Assembly: GCA_029379385.1 (NCBI GenBank)
Contig: CM055613.1
Location: 12,418,001 to 12,482,000 of the forward strand
Length of the DNA: 64,000 nucleotides
DNA from: Quillaja saponaria
Lineage: Eukaryota > Streptophyta > Magnoliopsida > Fabales > Quillajaceae
Direction of reading: 5' to 3'
Made by a program: the position numbers and the translations under genes. Positions 22,760 to 35,363 of this stretch are shown here, piece by piece; positions within the stretch are counted from its first letter, which is position 1, and the number at the start of each line of letters is the position of its first letter. The notes beneath the pieces are model-generated. The model did no database searches. It saw nothing but the letters and a program-made list of their open reading frames with translations, and was not told where the DNA came from.

Positions 22760-23869
22760 ATATTTATATTAAATGAAGTGAGAAGTGACTCTGTGAGAAT
22801 TGAGAAAGGAAAAAGGAGGAAGCGAAGGACCGAAGCCTCTGTTTGAGATTTGCTGTAACATCATTTCTTTCAGGAAGCCAGCCAGCCAGCTATGGAAGCT
22901 CCAAAATCTTAAGAAAAGCCCTAAAAATCAGTTTGCTTCTTATAGTCCACTTTGCTCGGTGAAAATTCTCTCTTTATAGGTACTTCTGCTTCCAACTTTC
23001 TGTTTCCTTTTTTTGGATTCTCCCACATTTTTTTTTCTTTTTAATCTATTAATTTTTGGTAATGAACCCATTTTTGTTTTTAGTTTGTTCTTTATTGTGA
23101 TTGTTTTGATTTGATAGAATATGTTATGCAGGATTCTGGTTCTGGGTCTTGGTGATTTCTTGTAGTGAATACCCATCTTGTATTACTTTTATTGTGTACT
23201 TGATGTTTCGGCTCAGTTTCTATTCAAGACCCAAAATATAAATTATTGTCTGGATTCAGCCAACTGGAACAACTTAAATTAATTGTTTCTCCCAAAATAC
23301 ATAGAAGATAACAAGATAAGGTTTTGTGTTCAATTTTTGAACACACAATGCTATAGGTATACAAATTAGTTAGCAAAAGGAATGTGTCTTCTGTAGGGAA
23401 AATTCATATTAAATGGTAGTAGTATTCACCTCAGAGAGGGTATCCTAAAGTTTTTCAGTTGCATTTCAGCTCTACTCAGTTGGTCATTCTTCCCACTGAC
23501 TAACAGTTATTTAGATAACCTTCTGCTGCATTCAGGCAGTGTTTTGACAATTTCTTAATGCTATGTGATCCATCTTCTTATGCATCAATAGAAATGAACT
23601 TATGCAATACGGATAATCTAAAGCATGTACATTCTCTGACCTGAATACAAGCTCAAATAAGCGGAGAGACTCAGATCATAATAGATCTCTTTCCATCCCT
23701 TACTTCATTTATCTCTAGATTGTTTATCTTATATGCTATTTACTAATTACTACCCATCTTCAGCTAGTACATTTATATACTCCAATGTTTTGCAGAGTTG
23801 GGCATCGTTTACATGTTGATCAGTTACTACTGGTTTATTTGCATCATTGGCTGCAAGTGATATTGGACA
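22760..23869 (+). promoter_or_regulatory. 5' leader of the LRR receptor kinase with intron and a 6-codon uORF
   Basis: A first leader exon ends at a donor TATAG|GTACTT (22979/22980); a likely acceptor TTTTGCAG ends at 23795, giving a second leader piece 23796-23869 before the ATG at 23870. The first exon holds a complete upstream ORF at 22892-22912 (MEAPKS then TAA). Leader introns and short uORFs are common in plant receptor kinase genes and can reduce translation. The cap site is not defined. Confidence 0.5.
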
Positions 23870-26800
23870 ATGGACCTGATTTTTTTACTTTTGATATTGG
23901 CTTGCTTCCATTCTTTTGCACTGCCTGATTTCCAAGGTATAACTTTCTGCCTATAACTACAGTGTTCTTTTTGGGTAGTACTTTGTATCAAAAAATAAAA
24001 AGATATCTTCAGGTAATGCACTTATTTTTGGCAAGTTTTAGATTCCAATATCAGTTTCACAGAGTATTGTGATTTCCCACAATCAAGATATGTTAAATGT
24101 GTTCTTGCTTCCCCGACCCCAACCAAATAATTTTTGCATCAGACAATGGTAGTCTTACTTCTCTAGGAGTTATTACAGCTGAAACGTTTTATGAATTTAT
24201 TGATGCTTTATTCTCTCCCTTCTTATTTGGTCCAGTAGAGAATTGACCTTGTAATAGAATAAGTACAGTATGCTTCATTTATTCTTTTGGGGTTGAGAGA
24301 ATGGTTGTTCTTGCCTCCAGATATCTTGATTGAATCAGCTGAAAAGCTTGATTGAGTCTGCTGAAGAGCTTGATATAATACATGCTGACTATTGAAAAAA
24401 GAAATTATATTAGAAAAAAGTACATGAGAGGAGGACTCCTTAAAAAAGAAGAAGAAAGAGTACAAAAGTGAGAAACTAAAAAAGAAGTGCATGCCAATCA
24501 CTCTGCAAATTAGTCAGAATATCGAGAAGATCTTTCCCAATTAGAATGTGACATGTATATGCAACTTTGATGTGTCTGAAGCTTTCAATGATAACTGAAA
24601 TGTATTCTTTTGAATCATATAGTTTGTCAACCAACAGTAGGATTTATCCGCTCCTAGCTGACACTAATTAGTAACTATTATTAGTAGAAGTAAAAATCCA
24701 GGACATATAGATTATTCGGTGGTGATGCTCTACATTTACCTTTTAAAGGCTAATTCGGAGTTTGGACGCAATAAAACACACCCTTCAATTTCTTTAGGAG
24801 GCTTTCTTTTTATCCAGTGAGTCCCATGCCATCCCCAGCCCCTAAAAGAAAAAGAAAAAGGAAAACTGTCTTCCCAGGAGAGAGAAATTTCGAAGTGTTA
24901 GAGGAATTTTAACAAGGGAAAGATAAGATGTTATTCTTGAATGTTTGCATTTCTTCTCATATATCTGCCTTTCTGTTTTCTTGAAATTTCTTAAGCTTAC
25001 TTTTATTTTTAGTAAATTAACTCTATAGCTGATTAATCCTGTGTCTAATTTCTAGGAGATGCACTTTATGCATTGAAAAAATCACTAAATGCTTCAACCA
25101 GCCAGCTGACAGATTGGAACCCAAATGTAGTTAGCCCGTGCACTTGGTCCCATGTTTCTTGTGACCTAAATAATAAGAATGTCCTTTCACTGTAAGAAAT
25201 ATCCATGTCGTTTGTTTTTTCTTTTCTTTAGCACAATTTAAAAGAGTGATGCATCCAACAATTTACTGCTTTCATGTATCATGCAAGAATTTATATTCTC
25301 TACTTGCCTTTCTTAATATCTTGTGGATTCTATAATGATCCTCTAAATTACTTCTTTACAGTTCACTGGCATTAATGGGATTTACAGGATTCGTGACCCC
25401 AAAAATAGGAGCTCTAAAAACTCTTACGACACTGTAAGTATCAAAACTCAAAAGTATCAATGCAATCAGTGTTAGTATATATGGTGACAGCTTCACAGCA
25501 GTAGTATGATAATCAAGAGCGACTTGCTATGTATTACTATAGTTCATCTGTGGCCCCCTCTTTTTCCCTTTTGCTATCTTCTGATAGTATCTAATCTTCA
25601 GCCTTGTTGGTTTATAATCTCTCTGGTTTCATGATGTGAAATCATTTGCATAAGGGTCTGTGATACTTTTGCTCATTTGTTTTAGGATATAGGCTTGGTA
25701 ACATGTGAATATACTGAGTTCTGTCTCTAACATCATGATTTCTAGTAATATGCAGGTAGCTTCTTTTCAAAGTGAACAAGTCATATTTTAGTTTGGTGTA
25801 GGTATTTGGTATATATTTGGTCTAACCCCTCCTTAATTTACATGATAGTTCAGGGTTTAGACACGTTCTTGCGATGCACTTTGGTTAATTTTCAAAGTTC
25901 TTTAGTAGAAAAATTAATGTTCTAGTAAATCTTGTAATTTCAAGTTGTATGAAGTTGCATGTCTTCCTGATTGCACAAGCTCATGGATCTTCATATTGGA
26001 CAAAAGTTATCCTTTCTTTTTTCCTTCTTTGTTTTCCTACTTTTACGAAATGAGGAGATCTAAAAGAAGGTGGAGGTAGCACCTATCGAAGAGAAAATGA
26101 AGGAGAATCGCTTATGTTGGTTTGAATATATCCAACGATGGCCAATGGACGCCGTAGTTAGGAAATGTGACTTGGTACAGATGGTAGGTGTTAGACGTAG
26201 TAGAGGGAGACTGAAACTTCAATGGGGGCAGTCATTGAGAAGGATATGACTGCTCTAGGCATTTCTGAAAATGCCTTGGATCAATGTGAATAGAGGAAAA
26301 TAATTCATTTAGCCAATTCAACTAGTTTGAGATTTAAGTCTTAGTTGAGTTGAGTTGAGTTTTCCTCTATTATTTGGGAAATGGAGTCACCTTAATCTGG
26401 TGATATGACTACTCAACTGTACTTTTTAACAATTTCAGTTACGTATTTTTGCGATATAATTTTCCTGTATTTATTGACATAAATGCAAGCAAAACACTTA
26501 AGTGTACTCTGTAACCAATATGTATATCTTCATGCAGTTCATTGCAAGGAAATGTCATCACAGGTCAGATACCCAATGAGTTAGGAAACCTGACAAGTTT
26601 AGTCACTTTGGATTTGGAAAACAATAGGTTGAATGGTGAAATACCATCTTCCCTTGGTAACCTTAAAAAACTTCAATTCTTGTGAGTATGATTATCTTTA
26701 TCCTAGTTTTTCAAATCATATATGATGCCTCTTGGCAATTGTTTTGGTTTTCTGACTTTAACTATGTGATCTTGATCCTGCAAACAGGATTTTGAGTCAA

Positions 26801-27292
26801 AACAATATCAGCGGGACTATTCCTGAGTCATTTGAAGGTCTCCCAAGCTTGGTCAATGTGTAAGTTACCCTTATCATTTGATGCAGAGATGAGATGAAGA
26901 AATACAATTTAGAGATGTGATTTTTTCTGCTCAGAATTTAAAGGCAGGAGTCTAACTTGAAACTGATGGTCTGTAGACATGTTGAGAGTTATATTTCACT
27001 GTTTCAGTATTTGATGGATTGTTGCACCTGCCTTGCAGTTTACTCGATTCAAATAATCTCAGTGGTCAAATTCCTGAGCGTTTATTCCAAGTTTCAAAAT
27101 ACAAGTAAGGAGATCAGATTATTTGGTTAGGTGAACATCTAAAGCACCAGTTAAAGATACATATCTATTTTAATTGATTTGGTTGTGTACTCTTTTGCAG
27201 TTTTGCTGGAAATAAGTTAAATTGTGGAATAAATTCTTATCACCGTTGTGCATCTGATAGTACAGATCGAGGTTATTTGATCAGATATTTTC

Positions 27293-27334
<42 letters not shown>

Positions 27335-30300
27335 TAAAAGGTATTGTTCTTAACTCTCTTTTTCTTTGACTAGCTGAATGTTATTTCTCCAATTGTTGGC
27401 AGGTTCTTCACATAAACCCAAAATTGGTATCATAGTTGGAATTATTGGAGGATCAATTTTTATTATTCTTGGTGGTCTGCTCTTCATTGTTTGTAAAAAT
27501 AGACACAAAGGCTATAAGCGTGAAGTTTTTGTAGACGTAGCAGGTTTGTTCTTTTTCAAATCTGTACACTTCTTGTCCAATGCTTTCTTGAGAAAAAAGA
27601 TGGAGACAGATCCAAATTTGTTTGTCCCATTTTGACGGTAATGATCTTAAAATCTTGCCGAAGAAATGTTAAATTCGCTTAGAAGATGATGTAATACTGC
27701 AATGATATGGATTTATATGACATAAAACAACATTATCTATATTTTAGATTGATTTCAATTTAAAATATATTGTCTATTCTGTATTGGCTCAATCCCTTGG
27801 CTTATACTTCTTGGCTAGTTGTCATTTGAAACAGAGAGTCATCAGAATCTGATTGCAGTATTTAATTCCCTGAACTCTTGTCTGGGATCTAGAGCGAATC
27901 ATCTAGTTGAATGAACATTCTTTTATTACGCTTAGATCCCATAGTGTTTTACTCTATTTTTGTCAATGTGCTTTGGTCACACTGTTAATCATCAAAACTT
28001 CTTGGATAATATGATGTAGACTTCTGCCTCGTCTTGAATGTGATTATGGAATCCCTTTTACTTGTCTTTAATTGGATGGTCAGGTGAAGTTGATAGACGA
28101 ATTACATTTGGTCAACTGAAAAGGTTTGCCTGGAGAGAATTACAGCTAGCAACGGACGACTTCAGCGAGAAAAATGTTCTAGGACAGGGAGGTTTTGGAA
28201 AGGTTTACAAAGGAGTGCTTGCTGATAACACAAAGGTTGCTGTGAAACGGTTGACAGATTATGAAAGTCCTGGGGGTGATGCTGCTTTCCAGCGTGAAGT
28301 TGAGATGATAAGTGTAGCTGTTCATAGAAATCTGCTACGGTTAATTGGATTTTGCACTACTCCAACAGAACGTCTCCTGGTGTATCCGTTCATGCAAAAC
28401 TTAAGTGTTGCCTATCGTATACGAGGTAGTAGCTGTTTAGTCATATATAAGCTCCTTAATGCATATGTTTGCAGTTTTTTTTTTTTTGAGAACTTGTTGG
28501 CTTTTTGACCTTTCTATAAGTCAAGTGGGAATTTTGGTGCTGTTAAAGACATCATTTTTCACTACCATCTACCCAGTTGCTGACTGTAGACCTGTTACCA
28601 GATCTCTTTTCACAAGTCCTAGGAATTCATATAGTGTCCCTTTAAATTTTTTGGGGAGTAGGTGCTGCTAGGATGCCGTACAGAGAGATACCTCTGTGGC
28701 TCTATCTGTCTGTGTTGTGAGTGTTTGTGTATGCGTGTCCTCTGCGTATGTCTTCATAAACATGAGAGCATTTTCCTTTATTATGGTAATTAAGAATACA
28801 CACAAGTTATGTTATGCGGGACATTCTAGGCATAAAGGGCCAGGACCTTGAGTGGTCTAGCAACACCTGCTGTCTCTGCCTTTCAGGAGGTCCAACAGTT
28901 GACTCTCTTGGAAGGCTTACATGAGGGTTTATTCCCCTTCCCCTTCCCTAATGAAAAAATAATAAATAATAAATCTAGGGCATAAAGGCTAAAATTTAAC
29001 CTACATTGTCAATAACTGTGCTAGCTTCGATCTGTATAAAGGTTGAGCTTGTATTCTTCAGTTGCCTACTGCTGGTTTTAGGGCTGTAAGCAAATTAATC
29101 TCACAATTCTTGCATTAGAGGATTTTAAGGGATAACATGGTGGAAGCTATCTTTATGGTTGAAAGTACAATTGATGTGAGTTGTTCTGGTTAGCATTGTC
29201 ATTATCCAATTACTATCAAATATATAGATTACGGCATCATGAAGAACATTAAATTTCACCCAGTATGAACTATTGAAGTCATATCTCTACTGTGTCATTT
29301 CTAGTAGGGTTTAAAGTCACCTGTAGGTAGCTCAAATATCTATATTTGTCATGTATTCTTGCATGTTAGCTGCATTTTTACTGGTATTTGCGTAATTTTG
29401 AATACCTGTGCAGAGCTTAAACCAGGGGAGTCTGTTTTGGATTGGCCTACAAGAAAAAGAGTGGCTCTGGGCACAGCCCGTGGACTAGAGTACCTTCATG
29501 AACATTGCAATCCTAAGATTATTCATCGGGATGTGAAAGCGGCTAATGTATTACTAGATGAAGATTTTGAAGCAGTTGTTGGTGATTTTGGTCTGGCAAA
29601 GTTAGTTGATGTTCGAAAGACTAATGTGACCACTCAAGTTCGTGGGACAATGGGCCACATAGCTCCTGAATACTTGTCCACAGGGAAGTCTTCAGAAAGG
29701 ACTGATGTTTTTGGTTACGGAATTATGCTTTTAGAGCTTGTTACAGGTCAGCGGGCAATAGACTTTTCACGGTTGGAAGAGGAGGATGATGTTTTGTTGC
29801 TTGATCATGTGAGATAATCCTGCTATGTTAGCATCTTGATTCTTTGCGTGCACTGCTGTGTGTGTGTGTAAAGCATGCTTGGAACTTTTGTATGCTGCCT
29901 GGTGCTTGGATTGCATCTACTTTGACTTTGGTAATATTAGTTTACTTGTCGTTATGATCAAAAAATTAATATAAATAGAAGGCAGTATTTATATAAAATT
30001 TGAATACGGCATTACTAATGTTTGGAGGAGTATGATATGATTTTCATTTCACTGTAAAATAGAAAGTTGTGAGCTATTGGTAACGGTATGCCTTGTTCTG
30101 TAGTTTCTCAAAGTTAGTAATTTAGTTATAATGAGAGCATTGCATGCATATTATGATAGGAGTCGAAGTCCATTGCTGGTGTGGTAGTTCCTAAATAAGA
30201 GGGAATATACGCCTTGCTCCTAGTCGCCCTTTGATAATCACAATTAGAAGAAGTGACATTCAGTGAATGGCAAGTTTTCATACATGCGTATGAGAAAAGC

Positions 30301-30703
30301 CCCTGTATTCATCATGTTTGAATTCCTGACTCACAATCATTTTCATTTTATACTAATCGCGTTATTTTAATATTCATTACTTCTTAAGGTCAAGAAGCTG
30401 GAGAGGGAAAAAAGATTAGACGCAATTGTTGATCACAACCTAAATAGAAACTACAACATCCAAGATGTGGAAATGATGATGCAAGTTGCATTACTTTGCA
30501 CACAAGCATCACCAGAGGACCGTCCAGCAATGTCAGAGGTGGTACGGATGCTGGAAGGAGAAGGGCTGGCTGAGAGATGGGAAGAATGGCAGCATGATGA
30601 GGTTAACCGCAGACAAGAGTACGAGAGAATGCAGAGAAGATTTGACTGGGGGGAGGATTCAGTTTATAACCAGGACGCTATCCAGTTGTCTGGTGGAAGA
30701 TGA
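23870..30703 (+). CDS. LRR-II (SERK/NIK-like) receptor kinase, 11 coding exons, complete
   Basis: Plasma-membrane Ser/Thr kinase of the AT5G10290/AT5G65240 type. Exons: 23870-23936, 25056-25191, 25362-25433, 26538-26681, 26788-26859, 27039-27104, 27201-27271, 27403-27543, 28084-28425, 29414-29808, 30389-30703. They sum to 1821 nt, 606 residues, all GT..AG and in phase; the first starts [20 protein letters not shown], a signal peptide. Order: LRR N-cap with CTW motif, about five LRRs (one exon each, LRR-II style), TM about 217-238, kinase 284-560. Visible: GQGGFGKV loop, Lys311, HRD 408-410, DFG 428-430, APE 454-456; an RD kinase, so probably active. The end DWGEDS, then [10 protein letters not shown], matches the family. 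The longest introns are 23.9-25.1 and 25.4-26.5 kb. Ligand and partner are unknown. Confidence 0.95.
26041..26360 (+). mobile_element. 3' end of an RTE-type LINE inside intron 3 of the receptor kinase
   Basis: The frame reads [20 protein letters not shown], then [20 protein letters not shown] and [15 protein letters not shown] before a TGA. This is the tail of plant RTE reverse transcriptases, where PIxxKMRExRLRWFGHVxRRP and GRGRPKxxW are diagnostic. Downstream come the usual 3' sequence and a (TTGAG)n tail at about 26344-26359. Same orientation as the host gene. Strongly 5'-truncated, as most LINE copies are. Confidence 0.75.
27293..27332. repeat. Long T homopolymer in intron 7 of the receptor kinase
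   Basis: About 40 T with one C/G interruption near its start, 70 bases before the exon 8 acceptor. It could act as an extended polypyrimidine tract, or it may be an assembly-sensitive run whose true length varies. Confidence 0.8.
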
Positions 30704-30960
30704 GGTAATGGATAGAGTTGAATCAAATTGCACATTGTGCTATAAATTAATATCTAGTTTGATAGGTTAGCAAATTTTAAAAAGAAAAAAGAAAAAGTCT
30801 TGTGGTCCTGGGTATCTTATATGTTTCTATTCTCGTGTATATGCCTACTGCTATACTGTAAGTCTGTAATGAAAATTTTCATTGTGATATTGATGGAAGG
30901 GGTATCCATAATTTCTGAATTTGGAAATTCTACTCCATTCTAAATAAAGGTAAAGGAAAC
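30704..30960 (+). other. 3' UTR of the receptor kinase
   Basis: After the TGA at 30701-30703, AT-rich sequence with AATAAAG at about 30951 as a possible poly(A) signal. Confidence 0.4.
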
Positions 30961-33452
30961 AGAGGTTTGTTATTTTCATTGTTGTGGGTTTAGCAACCTG
31001 CTAGAGCTGATGCATGCGAGCAATTTCCATGATTTATTTTATTATTCTTCAAAACTGCAAGAGAAATCATGTGAACATAGTAGGAATGCATCAAGTGTTC
31101 ATGTAAGAGATCAAAATTTATTTTTGGGATTCATTAACAACACAAACATATAATAGTGATGGATGACTTTTACACATTTATATATTGTAAAATAACATTT
31201 GATATTCATTTGTATATTCTAATAATATTCATTTGTCCATTTTTACTCTCTAGGCTGCTAAAAAGAGCAAACTAGGTCACAGGTATTTCATTCATGCAAA
31301 TGGGCAATAGGGACTAGCAAGTCCCTCCCAATTGTTGAGCCAGCTATCTATAGCCAGAGTCCTGACCTTATAATTATAGAAAGAAGAATATTGTCGTGCC
31401 ATGTTTGTCTTACCAAAGCAATGAGGTAAAATTTTATTCAAAGGGTTAACTTTATCACATGATTCACAAACAACTAGGATGTGATTGAGCATGTCAAAGT
31501 ATTGACTAGAAAATTCTGTCAAACCAGATGGTATCTTTAGGTCGTGGTACGTACACAAGTTAGATTGATGCTTTCACACCATAACCACCATCCTTCTGCA
31601 TGTCAAATCCACTTAATCAGACACTTACTCTTTCTAGAAAATTTTACAGTCCTTTCATAAATTTTTACATAGGTATCATATTCACCAAATTTTGATGTTT
31701 GAGCAGTTTATTATTTTTTTGTTTTAGCATTAAATAGGTATCATATATTATTGTATTATCATTTCACTCAATATTGTATAATATTATACTGTTAGACATA
31801 GTATAAGAGGTGTTAATAATATGAAAAAAATAACTTAATAATTTTATATTATATTGTTATCTTTATAGGATGTGCCAAATGAGTTCAAGTGTTTCTAGCT
31901 AAATTATAAAATACAATTTTTTTTGTTTTTTTTTGTTTTACATGTGTTGAGTGGAGAGGAGTGTTTGGGAGAAGACTCCAATATCACCTTTAAAAATTGA
32001 TTTACCGTTTGAATCTTGGCGAGTGATAAGATTTTAGGTTTAAACTTCAAATATTAACGATTCAACTTTAAGGGGTTGATCTACAAATCAATAAGATGTG
32101 CTCTCTGTCTTTGACTTGATTGGGGAGATAAATTAGATAAGATGTGCGTAAACTAATCCGAACACCACTAATCATTAAAAAAAAAAAAAAACCAAAAAAA
32201 TTGTCTAAGTATTTACTAATTACTCATGTATCTATGCCTTTGGTTTCAACTTATATATTACTTTCTTAATGTACCATTTTTGACTTTCAAAACCATATTT
32301 TAGAAGAACAAACTGTTAACGTAAAAGAGAAAGTCAGAGCGGCACTCTTGTATTTTCAACAACGAATTTTCTTCTTGATGAGGTGAAACCGTGAAAGAAA
32401 AGCAGTAAGACTTAAACAATCTCGTGACTGTTACAGGCCTTAATTATGGCATGCTAATGCTTCGTTTGGCTACAAAGAAAATGAGAGTATAAGTCAATGT
32501 TCTAATTTGCCAACTAAGAAACTAAGAAAATAATGAAAGGAATGATTTCAAAAATAAAATTTTGATCTTACAAAAATCAACCACTCCACAAGTGGAAAGA
32601 AAAAGTTGACCATGAACTATAATTTTATATACATTATTATTAACGATATCAGTTCGAGAAATTAATGTATTAGGTCTCATAACAATTAAAAAAGAAAATT
32701 TATTAGGTCATTACTTTTTGTTCATTGCTATTTTATTTCTTTATAATTCCACTTTTTTCTTTTGCAAAGCAAGAGGAGAGAAGATTATAATATTTAATTT
32801 CAATCTCACTAACTTCTACTCTTTTTTCTTTTTTTTCCTTTAATTTCTTTTTGTGTTATTTAAAAGGCTAAATCTTGTAATTGAAATTGACTACGTGTAA
32901 TTCCAATAGTAACTCATTTTCCATATCCATAAAAGGGACTTCTAAAAATTAGTCCCTAGCTAGTACTTGTTCTGTTAACCTTTTTGTAATTGTGGTGCAT
33001 TTAAGGAAATCAAACAGATGTATTGAAGAGTTAGGTCAATACATTACCATCTCATGCATGTAATTTGTACTGAAAAAGAAAATTCTACTCAAAATCACAT
33101 GTCCCCAGCAGAAATTCTTAGTTTCTCTGCTCTTGGAAAATAACAAGTAATTTGAATGAACAAGAAAAAGATAGTTTCTAAAATTGATGTCAATCTTACA
33201 AACAAATTTCAGTGTCTCTGATCTGTATCTCTCAGGAAAACAATGTCCCTCTAAAACTGAAGCATTTGTAATATGATCATCTATGCACCGGCCGAATCCG
33301 AAAAGAAAAAAGAATTAAATGAAAGCAACGAAACAAACGGATTAGTACTGGTTAACAATGAACATTGAACTCCAATTACAATCTGAACAGGATGGAACTG
33401 AACACTTGGCTCTGATTCTTGACTGCCAGTTAACTTCTGCTGACCACTCTTA
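30961..33452. other. Intergenic, nothing recognised
   Basis: AT-rich, with homopolymers at 31918-31935 and 32177-32190. No ORF with family similarity on either strand and no terminal repeats seen. The right end should hold the 3' UTR of the small minus-strand gene. Confidence 0.4.
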
Positions 33453-33872
33453 TTAATGTTGCAAACAATCTCTGTCCATATCCATCCTCATAATCTTCCA
33501 TAGCCTAAGAAGAATTGCTCTTACCATTGAACATATTGACCTGGAACCCTTTTGCGTCCTCCCATTCACAGACATAGTTTTACATAATCCCACGTTTGGA
33601 TGATCACTTGTACAGGTGACACGCCGGTCTTCACTTTCAGCTTCCTCCACATGGTGTCTCATGGAGGACATGGGTGGTACCGAGATCGGAAGACCATATT
33701 TGTAATTCCTTGAGAAACCTCCTTCTCCATAGTTGTCTTCCTCTTCTTCTTCAAGTAGTAAATGGGGTGGTGGATTCTGCTGAAAATCCATGCGTTCCCA
33801 TTCTTCAACATCAATGGCACATTCAACATAACTTGTGCCTGCCATTGCCAAAGCTTCTAGCGAAACCGACAT
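33453..33872 (-). CDS. Small acidic plant protein of unknown function
   Basis: 139 codons, starting MSVSLEALAMAGTSYVECAI. The start resembles a conserved plant protein family of unknown function (MSVSLEALAMAG...EWE). Visible parts: DVEEWERMD, a Pro/Leu/Glu block with PPPHLLLEEEEEDNYGEGG, then SVPPMSSMRHHVEEAESED and a basic C-terminus. No signal peptide or membrane segment. A good splice donor, ATG|GTAAGA, occurs at about 33523; if used, the last 24 residues would be replaced by an exon further left. A TATA box lies about 135 bases upstream. I propose no function. Confidence 0.55.
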   Translation of the reverse strand: MSVSLEALAMAGTSYVECAIDVEEWERMDFQQNPPPHLLLEEEEEDNYGEGGFSRNYKYGLPISVPPMSSMRHHVEEAESEDRRVTCTSDHPNVGLCKTMSVNGRTQKGSRSICSMVRAILLRLWKIMRMDMDRDCLQH

Positions 33873-34003
33873 GATTTGTACCTCCAGATTTTTGACAAAT
33901 TCAAAAACGATATATATATATATAATTTTTTCCTTTTTATTTCAGCTCAGATTCTGAAGCTCGAGGTGATTTGTTGGAGTGGCTCTTGTACCGAATAATA
34001 TTT

Positions 34004-34014
34004 ATATAGGATAC
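34004..34014 (-). promoter_or_regulatory. TATA box of the small minus-strand gene
   Basis: On the minus strand CCTATATAAATA, about 135 bases before the ATG at 33872. Position and sequence fit a plant core promoter. Confidence 0.5.
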
Positions 34015-34346
34015 CCTTCATGCATGAGGATGCTCACGGGTTTTGTTCTCCTGACTTGTATATAGAGAGACCAGAGACACCGTACGGCCGTAGGATTGAG
34101 CACAAAAGAAGCACTATTCTCGTGAGCATCATATTAATTTTCTACCTTTCCTAATGCAGTAATGCTGATGCAATCGGTCTGTGATGTAAGCGCGCATAGC
34201 AAGCTTGGTTTCTCAAACTGAAAACTGGATTCCAACAAAAGTGAAACTTTGAACCCTTAATGACCAATTTAAAGAAAGAAGAAAGCAAGAAGGAAAAGAA
34301 AATGTAAGCTGAAAAGTTCATTTTTTCTCTCTATGAAATAAGGAAC

Positions 34347-34685
34347 TGTTAATATAATAAATCGACACCCAATGAAAGCCTGCCATGTAGCAGTTATCCA
34401 AAGACTTGAAGGCGTGAACAGTTCAGGTAGCCTATGTTGGTACTCTCTTCTACTATATATGTACACCTCAGTCTCTGAAAAGGAACATAATACACTTAGA
34501 CTATTAGGCTTGAACTCACTCATTCTTAGTTTTATTGCTCTCCCTTTCTAACTTAATAGTCTGAGTGCCTAGGGAGCTCACCCAAGACCCTGCTCCTGTT
34601 CATTATTTGCAGGTCTACCTTGAAGGCACGAAGATTGCCAGGGATACTAAGACGAGAGATAGTGCAAACAGATTTAACATTAACA
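34347..34685 (+). repeat. 5' LTR of the gypsy element
   Basis: Starts TGTTAATATAATAAATCG and ends TTTAACATTAACA just before the primer-site-like TTGGCATAGTCCG. Confidence 0.75.
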
Positions 34686-34963
34686 TTGGCATAGTCCGTG
34701 AAAATCTATTTGATTTAACTTACATACTTACCAACATGGTAAATAGAGAAAAAAAGCCTCAAGAGCAACACAGGGTGACAACGGGAAAAGGCGTGTCGGC
34801 CCCCATCTCCATAGATCCCTACACGTCGATCACTCAGAGGCAATACACTGAGCTCATGGCTACTTTAAGGGAGTTCTCGACGGCAAGGACAGCGAGGTCA
34901 CCCCCAGTTGCTCAATGAAAAATCATATTTGAGGACTTAGGAGATAGTTTAGGAAGTGAACGT

Positions 34964-35342
34964 ATGACAGAGCCGATAGCAGGACCGAAGCTCGATGACC
35001 TCACTGAGAACACTAAAGCTCGTCATCCTTTCATTAAGAGTGTGACTGATTGTCCTATCTCCAAAAGGGTTAAAATCCCAACTCTGGAGCAATACCACGG
35101 GACTTCCGATCTAGATGACTTTGTGATTGGGTTCGAATCTCTGATGTTACTGAATGGAGTCCTCGACCAGGTAATGTGTCAGGAGTTCGGGTCTACGTTA
35201 AAGGGGAATGCGAGATGGTGGTTTGCCCAGCTCAAGCGGGACTCCATTCGTTCATTTGGGCAGCTGGTTTCCTAGCTTAAGCATCATGAAATGACCAATA
35301 GAAGGCAGAAGAAGGACTCCACCTACCTTCTATCTCTTCAAC
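34964..35342 (+). pseudogene. Gypsy gag fragment
   Basis: Encodes KRVKIPTLEQYHGTSDLDDF, then LKGNARWWFAQLKRDSIRSF, the Retrotrans_gag pattern (PxxxxYxGxxDPxxH...L.G.A..W). TAG at 35274 breaks it; homology continues to KEESLR just before the MITE at 35364. In complete elements this domain forms the particle core; here it is dead. Confidence 0.75.
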
Positions 35343-35363
35343 ATGATAAGGAGGAATCTCTTA

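Noticed and set aside
23153..23166. GATTTCTTGTAGTG as the other end of the CACTA element at 10533
   Set aside because: 12.6 kb away with intact genes between; one base short of the terminus; flanking triplets do not match as a target duplication.
34565..34918. 117-codon ORF near the left gypsy LTR as a host gene
   Set aside because: It begins inside the LTR and runs into the gag leader, so it belongs to the retroelement.
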